Both the position numbers and the translations under genes were made by a program. From positions 110,201,588 to 110,265,587 of the forward strand of contig CM041777.1 in assembly GCA_023374045.1 (NCBI GenBank): 64,000 nucleotides of DNA, in the 5' to 3' direction. The notes beneath the pieces were generated by a model. That model was not told where the DNA came from. It did not search any database and saw only the letters and a program-made list of their open reading frames with translations. This DNA comes from Limonium bicolor (lineage: Eukaryota > Streptophyta > Magnoliopsida > Caryophyllales > Plumbaginaceae). Of this stretch, positions 54,323 to 64,000 are shown in pieces (within the stretch, counting starts at the first letter, position 1; each line of letters starts with the position of its first letter).

Positions 54323-56807
54323 TGTAACACCCTAACCATTAATACTACGATTGTCGCTTAAACCTCCATATCTTAACATAAAATTGCAGCGTAAATTCTA
54401 CTAAGTTTGGTGTTACCACCATAAGTCACCCACGTGACTAACTAGGCATACTATAATCTCCAGTTACGGTCTGATGGACCCGAATATACCAAGCAAAGAC
54501 TTACAATAGTTAAACCAAAATATAACGAGTATCTAGTTTCTCGTACCGCTAATACAAGTTCGCTAAACGTCTACTATCTACAACCCTGAGTGTACATGCA
54601 CAACTCAGGTAACAAAATAAAGAAAACTTGGAATACGTCTACCCTCTCCTACTCTCAGGATGAGTCGTCTTCCATCCCTTACCTGAAAAATAATATGGAT
54701 GCCCCGAGGGGCTCAGCACCTTTGCTGGTATGATAAATGTGCAGCCCACAAGCTAACGAGGCTACACACGACTAATTGGTCGTATACATGCAATTGATTA
54801 ATCATACATACAATAGAAAGAAGTATGATAACACACTACGTAATTATCTGAAATAATCATAGCTCAAATAGATCGAACGATGTAACGGACGTTCATTAAG
54901 TAAGTGAGTTAGCTCCTTAACTCCTTAAGCCTGAGAATTATTTAATTCTCGTATTCAACCTCATCTCATAAATGTCAACCATTCTTTAATTAGATCTGGT
55001 TGTACCTTAGTCCGTTGTTTATTTTTGTCAGGTCAAAAGTAACCCTAGCCAATTAGCTACTAACTCTACTGGTTAAATAAACAATAATTCTTAAATTGGG
55101 ATTTAGGAGATCCCACTGCACCATCTTAATCTGGCCTCCCACCTTGTATTGTAATCCAAGGTGGCTGAGTCTGTTCGTCGACTCTAGATGACGAGTTCGT
55201 AGATGAGTCTCAAATGGAAGACGAATCTGATACAGATACTGACCTCCTAGCTAAACATGCATGATCGGAGTCAGTCCCGGATTCCTCACTCCCTCCCCCC
55301 CAAGTTTCAGTTAGTATAAGTCTCGAAGACAATGTTTGTTAGGTAAACCTCTTTCGGATATTAACCAACCAATAACAGAGAGTGTCTCATGTTCTTTCAC
55401 ATTCGTTTATTAACCGAAGTTAGTAAGTAAACTCAAGGTATGTCGTGTTAGTATAATACGAACACGCAACAAAATGCGGTAAACTAGTTTCATGCTTTAT
55501 CTTGTTTAGTTGTAACATATAAACAAACGGCACACAAGATGAAGGTAAACCTCATTAGCAAGCAAGCTGCAAGAAAACCATACCGTCCACAGGAGATTGG
55601 CTAGCTCTAAAAATGATGTTCGCCTAACCGTCGAACACCTTCGACTAACTAGTTCCTATAATATAGTAGTCGGGTACGTTAATAACTTAATCATCTCATA
55701 ACTATTCCATTAACATATGTAACTCTCTTAATCAATCCCTAATCACTTCATCATTTCATGTGACGGTCTAACCGTCTCGTCATTTCGCGTGACGTCTTTT
55801 TGTCTTAACCATTTCCTTGGTTTTAACATGCTAACTATATATACACGTGTATGTATACAATATTATAAATCTAATGTCACACTATTGTCACATTGCTCCT
55901 CTTAATACACTCCTTGTTATTTCGCTATATTTATGCGACGTCAACATCGTCTCGCTATTTTATGCGACGTTTTCTTGTCTTAACTAAATCCCGATCATTA
56001 CGACTTTTAGCTTAAATCTCTTAACCAACTAATTACTAATATATAGCCCATTCTGTTTTTAATTAGTACTCCACCACTTAACTTTCCAATTACAAATATA
56101 CTCCACTTAGTTTCTAATCTTTACAACTTAATTCCTTTTTACACAAGCATACATATATTATGTATGTTATACATCTCCTTTCTTCAAAATGTCATACAAC
56201 TTTACTATACTCCATAAATTCCTCAAATGTCATGCATAGCATGATTACTCTCCTAATATTTTAATTTATTACAACTTAACCCCAAACTAGTTAGCACACT
56301 TTCAAGGGTGGGCAACTGCCCAGTGTTTGAACCTGGGAGAAAGTGAAGGAGAATTTTATTTTGAGTGTAATACCCTTGAGGTTTACCTCCCACATTGATT
56401 GGAGGAGAGAACAAACCACTCCTTATATGGGTGGGGATACCTCTCCATGTTGTGAGGCCTTTTGGGGCTAGGAAACCCCAGGAACAAAACCATGCGGTCT
56501 GCATGCCAAAGCAGAAAATATCACAATAGTGGGATACTGGGCTGTTACAGCTGGTATCAGAGCCAGACCCAGGTCGGTGTGCTGGTGGGCCTACGAGGGT
56601 GTTGGGCTCCTAAGGGGGTGGAGTGCAATACCCTTAAGGTTTACCTCCCACATCTATTGGAGGGGAGAACGAACCACTCCTTATATGGGTGGGGATACCT
56701 CTCCTTGTTGTGAGGCCTTTTAGGGCTAGAAAACCCCAGGAACAAAACCATGCAGTCTACGTGCCAAAGCGGACAATATCACAATAGTGGGATACTGGGC
56801 TGTTACA
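54323..56807. mobile_element. Element D: Tekay-type LTR fragment joined to a TRIM
   Basis: The insert begins TGTAACACCCTAACC and ends GGGCTGTTACA, flanked by perfect ATCAG at 54318-54322 and 56808-56812. The left 2 kb resemble an inverted chromovirus LTR: TGTAACACCC edge, CCACGTGACTAACTAGGC, then GGGGCTCAGCACCTTTGCTG as in element G. The last 440 bp are a TRIM-like double LTR (56366-56807). No TRIM duplication exists, so the two parts were joined before or during formation of the present insert. Confidence 0.75.
56366..56807 (+). mobile_element. TRIM (miniature LTR retrotransposon)
   Basis: Two LTR-like copies of about 180 bp (56366-56549 and about 56628-56807) start TGTAATACCCTTGAGG and TGCAATACCCTTAAGG and end GGATACTGGGCTGTTACA. 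Between them are a Met-type primer site TGGTATCAGAGCCAGACC (56552) and a purine tract AAGGGGGTGGAG about 60 bp later. The whole unit is only about 440 bp and non-coding, which is the TRIM definition. The left flank TTGAG and right flank ATCAG differ, so no target duplication is visible. Confidence 0.85.
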
Positions 56808-56812
56808 ATCAG

Positions 56813-58082
56813 GCAGAAACTGGCTGAGGGTTGTTTTGAGGGTCAGAAGTATGACTTCCAACAGAGCGACGATGGCTTGGTTCGATTGAATGGCCGGTTG
56901 TGTATCCTAGAGTCTTCTCCTGATCTGAAGGATAAGATACTCCAGGAAGCTCATTGCTCGTCCTTATCTGTCCACCCAGGTTCTTCAAAGATGTATAAGG
57001 ACTTGAAGGTCCATTTCTGGTGGAGTGGGATGAAAAAGGATGTAGCCGAATTTGTGACTAGATGCTTGACTTGTCAGATGGTTAAGTTTGAGCACTAGAG
57101 ACCCGGTGGATTAGTGCAATCCATGCCTATTCCTTGCTGGAAGTTCAAGGACATCTCGATGGACTTTGTTGTTGGTCTCCCACCGACTAAGGGAGGACTG
57201 AACATGATTTGGGTCATTATAGATCATCTTATGAAAGTGGTGAAGTTTATGGCTATGAAGGATACCTAGAAGGTCCCGAAGTTAGCGGACCTCTTCTAGA
57301 AGGAGGTGATCCGACACCATGGTGTGCCAAAGACCATTGAGTCTGACAGGGACCCTCGTTTTCTATCTAGATTCTGGGGTCAGATTTAGGAAGCCTTGGG
57401 TACAAAGCTGAAGCTGAGTACAGCATTCCATCCTCTGACCGACGGTTAGAGTGAGAGGACCATCCAGACACTAGAGGACATGATGAGAGCATGTGCCTTA
57501 GATTTTCAAGGGAGCTGGTTAGAGTGACTACATCTGATAGAGTTCGGCTACAACAACGGCTACCACTCCTCTATTCAGATGCCACCATTCCAGACGCTTT
57601 ATGGTAGACCGTGTAGGACTCCTTTATGCTGGGACGAGGCCAGTGAGACTACACTTCTAGGACTTGAGCACCTAGAGCAGATTAAGGAGGATGTCCTATA
57701 GATTTGTAGGAACATGAAGGCAGCCTAGGATCGGCAGAAATCCTATGCCGACATCAGAAGGAGAGACATCGATTTTACTACTGATGATAGAGTATTTCTT
57801 CGAGTGTCACCCATGAAGGGGATCTTCCGGTTTTGGCAGAAGGGCAAGCTGAGCCCGAAGTATGTTGGGTCATATGCGATCACGGAGCGAGTGGGTCCAT
57901 TAGCTTACAGACTGGATATTCCAACAGAGCTCGGGAGGGTGCACAACGTCTTTCACGTTTCTCAGTTGAAGAGGTATGTGCCCCATCCATCACAGGTTTT
58001 AGAGCCAGAGACACTTCAGTTGGACCCCGCTCTTCGATATGAAGAAGTACCACTCCACATCCTCGATACAAAGATGAGGTAG
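56813..58082 (+). pseudogene. Element A integrase
   Basis: The zinc-binding start reads EAHCSSLSVHPGSSKMY and FVTRCLTCQMVKFEH. The core shows [11 protein letters not shown] (first Asp), TIESDRDPRFLSRFWGQ (second Asp) and DG*SERTIQTLEDMM (Glu). The C-terminal part has TLYGRPCRTPLCWDEA, KGKLSPKYVGSYAITERVGP and VFHVSQLKRYVPHPS. In this region nine of ten in-frame stops are TAG and one is TGA. At four of the TAG sites element B has CAG. Confidence 0.92.
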
Positions 58083-58200
58083 ACTAGGAACAAGGCCGTT
58101 AGCATGGTCAAGGTTCTCTGGTAGAACCATGACGTGGAGGAGGCTACATGGGAGTTAGAAGACTCCATGAGAGTGAAGCATCCAGCACTCTTCGAGTAGT
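58083..58200 (+). pseudogene. Element A chromodomain-like C-terminus
   Basis: After HILDTKMR and a TAG the frame reads TRNKAVSMVKVLW, a TAG, then NHDVEEATWELEDSMRVKHP and ALFE with a stop at 58198-58200. The same ending in element B lacks these two stops. The short aromatic/acidic VKVLW...ATWE core is the chromodomain form found at the ends of plant chromovirus integrases. Confidence 0.82.
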
Positions 58201-58658
58201 AGCTGTTATACTTGTACTGGTTCATGGTCAAACCTTTTTAAGGGGGGTAGAGCCACTTGGCATGTGCATATGTTTATGCACTAGGTCTTGTATTTTGTGT
58301 GCTTTTGTGGTGTGTTTTGGTTATATGCTGCGTCATACATGGTTGTTTGGTGATTGTTGTATGTTTGAATTATACATGGTATGTATGTGTCTTAGTGCAC
58401 TTGGCTGATATATATATCTAGTACCTTTGAGTACTTCCTGTTGGTTAAGCACCTTATCTAGTGCTATGCAAGATTGAATAGGGATATGTGGAACAATATT
58501 AGCGCTGTGTCGATTACAACATATGCATACTAGGTTTGAACCTAGTGGGACATGGTCCCTAGTAGTGAGACTGTTGTATACCTAGTGGAACTTGATTCCT
58601 TAGGGAAACTGAATGTGACAAACGACTTTGGGACGAAGTCTCTTTAAGGGGGGTAGAT
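58201..58658 (+). promoter_or_regulatory. Element A 3' untranslated region with two polypurine tracts
   Basis: The terminal tract TTTAAGGGGGGTAGAT ends at 58658 directly before the TG of the 3' LTR. A nearly identical tract TTTTTAAGGGGGGTAGAGCC lies at about 58235-58254, right after the chromodomain. Element B has the same pair about 540 bp apart. The upstream copy may act as an additional plus-strand priming site. Confidence 0.75.
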
Positions 58659-61600
58659 TGAAATACCTCTAACTTCTAAAACATGATTAAATGATTTAAT
58701 AATGGTCTAATAAGATTAAACATCATCTTAAGACCATAGAGGAACAATCTAAAATCTTATAAAGCAAAAACATGCCATAAGATCACTTAAAGCGTAAGTT
58801 GTGTTTTAGGATACCCATAAGATTGTATCACCTTAATTAGGATCCAAAGTGAATTCCTAAACCTTATAACTAAGGTATGAACATAATAAAACAATTACCA
58901 AAGCAAACCAAGTTCTAGAATGAGTTTTAACACAAAAAGGAGCACTAAAACTCCTTAAGACACATTTTTGTCAAAGTGTTAAAAACTTGACTTTGGATGG
59001 CTAAATGGCCTGTATACACCCTAATTAACATGTGTACCTCTTAGTATCACATTATTATCTCCTAATCCAAAGATTTACAAAAAATCCAAAGTTTAGCACT
59101 AAAATGTGAATAGTACTCAAATAGTGCCAAATTAAGCTTTAATTACTAAGGTCAATGGTCAATACTTGATCTATCCTTGACCATAAGTGGGTGGAAGTAT
59201 TAAGGAGTGGAGGACAGAAAACCAAACTTGATCAAAATATCTTCCAAAGTTGGTGAATCATCACTTTACTATTCACTTCTTTATTTTACCCCTTACTTAA
59301 GTCACAAACTAGACATTCTCTTTCCTCTTGTCCTATTATATCTGAGATTCATACTCCCTAAGCTCTCCCAACCTGAGCTCTTAAGAAAGAACAAAGACAT
59401 CAATACACTTGGTATAAGGTAATGCCTTAAATCATAATTTAGCTCATTTTCTTCAACATTCTTAAACCTATCCTTTGAGCTAAACATCAAGCACCTTCCA
59501 TGGCTTCTTCTCATTGAATTTACCTTGTATTAAGGGGAGTATTTTTGGTTGAATCCAGAACAAGGACCAAGGTTGGTAAAAATCACCATGTAAGGTAAAA
59601 ATGAACCTTAAGCTCTCTTCTTGACTTCCATAAACTCAATGGAGTTTTCCTTGAGTATTCTCATTTCCCCTCCATTATTATGTAGATTCAGTACCTACTT
59701 CATTGTTTCAAAGAGGGCCTAATTCAAAGACAAATTACGTCCCTTAAGGAATTCTGTCTAGGTAAATTCTAACACCCTTCTACCTTGTTGTAGTCTTGTT
59801 AATTACCATGGTTTTGTGGTGATTTTGATACTCTTTTACCTCTGGAAAATAGGGCCGAGAACATCTTAGAAAAGCCTTAGGATTTCAAGGTAAGAATCTA
59901 GGTTTTCATGGCTTATAGTTGTTCTTATGGTTAGTTCACTTTTTGGAACTTAACTATATCATTATCTTGTTGTTTGAACATGTTGAAGAAGCTGCCTAAA
60001 ATCTCCCCCATCCTGCCGTGGCCAAACAAGGCTTAAAGCTCATTTAAATCAAGGTACAAACACCTTAATGTTATGTTTATATACTTGGGAGCTTATGTTA
60101 TAATGATTGTCGAGAGTGAACCTAGTTACATGCTCATTTTTTACTTTAAAAATGACTAGGAAGTGTTATAGAAAACCTTGGCTAATTAATTAAGAGATTA
60201 AGTGGCATAATTGTCAAGTTTAAGACATTATATGGAAAACTAGAAAATATGGAGAATTTGTGGGAGAGGCCTAGAGTTTAAAATGTTTTTGATGAAATTT
60301 AAGTGTAATTTATATTACAAGTTCAATGTTGTAATAAGGCCATGTCATTAGGCCATTTTATTTGAGTTATTTAAGCTTAAAAGTACATTTACATTAATTT
60401 ATGCACTTCGCATAATATTTGGGGTATAAACCGTAAATAAATAAAATTTGGAGGGTTGTAGGTGAATATAGCCAAAAACTAGGTATTAAAAGGAGTTTAA
60501 ATGAAAACTATAGGATTTTATAAAGTTTTGGGGTAAAATTGTAATTATGGAAAATTTTGGGTAATATTTGTAATCACCGAGAAACTGTGTTCAAAACTAT
60601 ACTTAGGGGTTAAACATTGACCATATAGGAGACTTTGACCAGATTTGATAATTTATTGAATTAAATACTAACTTATAATAGATTATGTATTAAATTGTAA
60701 AAGTTATATAATATTTGGGGTGTATTTGGAAATACTGAAAGTTTAGGGTATGAAATGGAGTTTTTAACACCCATGGTCTGTTGGGAATTTTTAGAAGTTT
60801 ATTGGGTTGATTTTGGAGTTCAAATGAATTAGGTGTATAATATATAGTTTATTATATCCTTATTATACTATGTATAATAAAAAGGGGTCAAATGGTAATT
60901 TAAGAAAGTTAGTGGGCTTGGAAATTATTCTGGACAGAAGTGGGTCTGTTCGGGATTTTAAAAATGTGTTACAATCATAGGTTATACAAATATAAGAGTA
61001 TAATATCATAATATAAGATATATGGTATAGTTGTAACAATATAATAAGATTTGAGGTTATTATGTAATTTTTAAAAGTATAGGTGAAAAGAATAAAAACC
61101 GAAATACTTTGGGTATGTTCGGTAATTTATGACATATTATAACTATAGGTTATAAATGGTATAAATATATAATGTAACATCATATAAATAATGTGGTGGT
61201 TTTGTAAATAGAAGAAATGAGTGAGCAGTTACGGAAATTATGGGGTATTTATAAATGAAATTTATAATATGGTTTATAATGTTATAAGGGTTGTAACACT
61301 TATAATATAAAAATATTCATTAAGGGAGGATGAATATATTATGAAGAAATACCATATTAATAAATGGACCCATAAATATATATATATATATATAATATAA
61401 TGAATTATATAATATGGTTGGACAACCATATAGTATCATTAATGGATAGTATAAGATGAGAGGATGTAATTATAAAACATTAGGTAATGAGTTCTAATGT
61501 TAAGATGTAAATTATGTAACAATAGTGAATTATATCATTCATGATATTTAATTTGAATTATATAAGTATTATATTCTTGGAAAATTAACCAAGATAAATA

Positions 61601-62059
61601 CAACTAGGTCAAGTCAATATCTTGACTTGGTCAACTAAATTGACCAACCTGTGGATAATAAAATGCTAAGGGTGAATGTATAACATAAGAACAAGTTATA
61701 CATAAAATATAGTGACAACTATATAAATATACAATTGTATAATATTGTACATGCGATAATGAATATATATCTAAGTTATATAAATACATATATATATATA
61801 TATAACCACAACCTATAATTAAAAGACATGGTTTGTTAGGAGGTTATATCATAATCAATATTGTACAACAATATAACACCGACATAACAAAACCCGAAAA
61901 CCGAGAACCGACAGTGATATAATAACGGGGAATTAACCAGGAGTGATTAGTGACGGTACGGGGTATCTTGTAGTTTTGTTGCATAGAATACTAATACGTA
62001 GTATGTATGTAATCCAGATCCGTAGACTTTCGCGGAGCTTCGGATTTAGCGTGAGAAAT
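58659..62059 (+). repeat. 3' LTR of element A, interrupted by element G
   Basis: It opens TGAAATACCTCTAACTTC after the polypurine tract. From about 61120 to 62059 it matches the truncated 5' LTR (19102-20045), then is cut at GAGAAAT by G. The remaining 1.4 kb of the LTR must lie beyond the window. It is AT-rich, non-coding, with a TA microsatellite near 61780-61803. Confidence 0.88.
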
Positions 62060-64000
62060 TGTAACACCCCAACTATCAACAACACACTTATCAACAAACT
62101 GCAGCGGAAGACAGACTTCATCACATTACTTAACTCGCTGGTGTTACACGCCGTTGACCACCCACGTGGCTAACAAGGCTATTACATATACATTGTATCG
62201 GTCTGATGGACTAGATTTCCGAGCGACTACACATTACTATCCCTTTCCGTTAACAACAACAACATACATATACCTTCCAACTGTACCGAGTATTTACAAA
62301 CTAATGCCGATAACAATTTCGGTCTTACTACACCTACTGTACATATACAACTTAAATGACTACCCATGTACAAACCACCTACCCCGTCCTACTCTCGAAC
62401 GGCTTCCAGCTCCTTGTACCTGGAATAGGAAAAAGAAGAGAAAGGGTGGCCCCCCAGGGGCTCAGCACCTTTGCTGGTATGGTAATCCCGCAGCCCGCAT
62501 GCTACCGGGCCATGCACAACTATTTGTCGTCTTAACATGCGGTTGATTACATTTGAATCATGCATGTAAACTACAAACGCACCACACATTAAACTGCACA
62601 ACAATGGCTCAATAAAACACATCTACACTTAATAAATCACCCATTGTGATCTTTAACCCCTAGAGTGTTTCTCCTTTAATGGAGCTATTTCCTTAATAGA
62701 CGTCATTTACCCACCAATCGGGTTATCCTTAAACGCCTCTTACAATACACTGGAATTCATATCCATGATCCACATACTCCACATCTTAACAACATATAAC
62801 ATCACATTGCAATAAGAATTGCAGCACAACAATAATACATAACATAACGGGAACGGTTCCCTTTACGAACCGGCCCAAACATAGTCAGTTCACTTGTAGA
62901 GCCTAGAGAATGTTGCCAGACTCATGATAAGCTCGTTACATAACTCGTTACCGTCTCGTTAAATGAACGGATAACTTAACACCAAGGTGCGTCGGATATA
63001 GTAATCCAAGCACACCAAACAAACATAGTATGCCCCTGTGGCCCGACGTGAGTCAGTAAAATAGCCCTGGTTAAGCTAAAGGGAAGGTTGGAAACCAAAA
63101 AGGTAAAACAACCATAACATACAGAGAGGATCGAACCTGATATGACAACGACCCCCATAGTCACACGCGTGGCCGGAACTACCGGACTCCTCACTCCCCG
63201 GTCAGCACTTGTTAGAAGTCTCATTATTGGACTTAGTACATTAATTCACAATCAGGTGGTTAAGTCTAGTTAGCCACATACAAGGGAAGTGAACATATTA
63301 ACACGCACAAACAAACACATAACTAACTCACGCATAGTCGTGGTTAGAACGTTCCTTAGGTTGGAAACGTTATTACCGGATACCGTTCTCTTACGTTTAC
63401 CTAATAATGGTTAACTAGCCTTTCATGCGCATTAGAGGTTACCGGTATCGGTACGCAACACACAACAACAATAACGACTGTAAACTCGTTTCATGATTTA
63501 TCTTATAACGTGGCAAACATACAGAAAAACACATTGGCATACAAGCCGGTGTAATCCGGTAGGACACAGGTTGCAAGAAAACCATACCTGTTGCCGGGGT
63601 TTCACTCTAACGTGCCATCACATGTTCCTCGTAACATCTTTGAACAACTGGTAACATTACATTTACTTTCATTAACACCGGGGTAACTTATTGTTTAAAG
63701 TTTAAGTTCATTACTTACTCCCGTTAACTAGTTATATAACTTCACATTTTAACTTGTTTTATTCTTACATTTTAACACAACTTCACACCCACTCAATTAT
63801 CATTATAACTCACTTAACATGTCCTTAACAATCTCATAACATCATTACTTATCAATTACCATCGTTAGATATCATTTTCTAACCTTAAACAAAGTTTTTG
63901 GTCAAAACAGTGCCTTGTCCGAACTTGTGTCCGGACTTCCCAAGTTCGGACGCTGTTCGAGGCTCAAATGGGTGTATACTGATGACTGTCCGAACATGCG
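62060..64000 (-). mobile_element. Element G: chromovirus LTR, incomplete at the window edge
   Basis: The insertion starts TGTAACACCCCAACTATC within the 3' LTR of A (left flank GAAAT). The segment GGGGCTCAGCACCTTTGCTG at 62458 is shared with element D, and the TCCGAAC array at 63919-64000 is shared with the solo LTR at 1993-4709. By analogy with B, the TGTAACACCCC edge is the LTR 3' end on the minus strand. The target duplication and other end lie outside the window. Confidence 0.75.
63919..64000. repeat. TCCGAAC/GTTCGGA array in element G
   Basis: TCCGAACTTGTGTCCGGACT, CCCAAGTTCGGACGCTG and CTGTCCGAACATGCG follow one another and continue to the window edge. They share word and inverted spacing with 2977-3301, at a similar distance from the conserved GCTCAGC segment. 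Confidence 0.8.

Larger units (their letters stand above)
19102..62059 (+). mobile_element. Element A: AlkB-bearing Tekay/Del-like chromovirus, heavily nested
   Basis: This is the outer retrotransposon of the right two-thirds of the window. In order it has a truncated 5' LTR, a Met-type primer site (21448), gag (21668-22196 and 44112-45062), an AlkB-type domain (45214-45953), protease, RT and RNase H (52385-54317), integrase and chromodomain (56813-58200), a polypurine tract (about 58645) and a 3' LTR starting at 58659. Elements B, F and D, each with its own target duplication, sit inside it, and G breaks the 3' LTR. Removing the insertions restores continuous order. LTR length is estimated at about 4.8 kb from the two incomplete copies. 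It is inactive: many stops, mostly TAG. Confidence 0.9.

Noticed and set aside
56366..56807. Independent TRIM insertion
   Set aside because: Flanks TTGAG and ATCAG do not match; the only duplication spans the larger insert D.
1..64000. Host protein-coding, tRNA or rRNA genes
   Set aside because: Every recognisable coding motif belongs to a transposable element or to a gene carried inside one; no tRNA or rRNA signature was seen by eye. A tRNAscan or Infernal search was not possible.

Overview
The window is plant nuclear heterochromatin made almost entirely of transposable elements nested in one another. No convincing free-standing host gene, rRNA, tRNA or CRISPR array was found. The evidence for a plant is the set of families: chromodomain Ty3/gypsy (Tekay/Del-like), an Athila/Tat-like gag-only element, Ty1/copia elements, CACTA, Stowaway, MULE and TRIM remnants. 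Coding remnants have plant-type introns and many premature TAG codons.

Layout. At 1-400 there are two Stowaway ends. At 452-9104 lies a non-autonomous copia element with TSD ATGTC; it keeps only an RNase H tail and is split by a 2.7-kb gypsy solo LTR (1993-4709, TSD ACATT). A long-TIR element with internal minirepeats occupies about 9290-10405. An Athila-like solo LTR lies at 11068-12553 (TSD GTGGT). A MULE remnant is near 13.1-13.4 kb. A copia LTR starting at 13832 is split by a 3.5-kb CACTA element (14114-17640, TSD CAC) that carries an intron-containing ULP1-type protease gene.

From about 19.1 kb to beyond the right edge there is one large plus-strand chromovirus, element A. It is opened by four or five later insertions. 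Element B (22197-44106, minus strand, TSD TCAGT) is a second chromovirus of 21.9 kb with LTRs over 5 kb; B itself carries a copia element C (36809-41735, TSD ACTAA) in one LTR. Element F (46176-52356, TSD ACAAT) is a young gag-only Athila-like element. Element D (54323-56807, TSD ATCAG) is an LTR fragment joined to a TRIM. Element G (62060 to the edge) sits in the 3' LTR of A.

Main discovery. Both A and B carry, between the gag zinc knuckle and the protease, an AlkB-type 2-oxoglutarate/Fe(II) dioxygenase domain that most resembles plant ALKBH1 (A: about 45214-45953, plus; B: about 31443-32150, minus). In both, the HxD...H iron ligands and the C-terminal arginines of a GRLNLTFR signature are present, and a stop codon directly follows the domain. 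The two elements have different LTRs, independent insertion sites and diverged proteins, so the domain looks like an inherited part of this retrotransposon lineage and not a one-off capture. Their gag genes also share three short intron-like gaps at matching positions. The gene order is gag (with introns), zinc knuckle, AlkB domain, protease, RT, RNase H, integrase, chromodomain. A retrotransposon that carries a nucleic-acid demethylase-like enzyme is the unusual system here, although both copies are now broken by stop codons. All identifications were made by reading the sequence; no database search was run.
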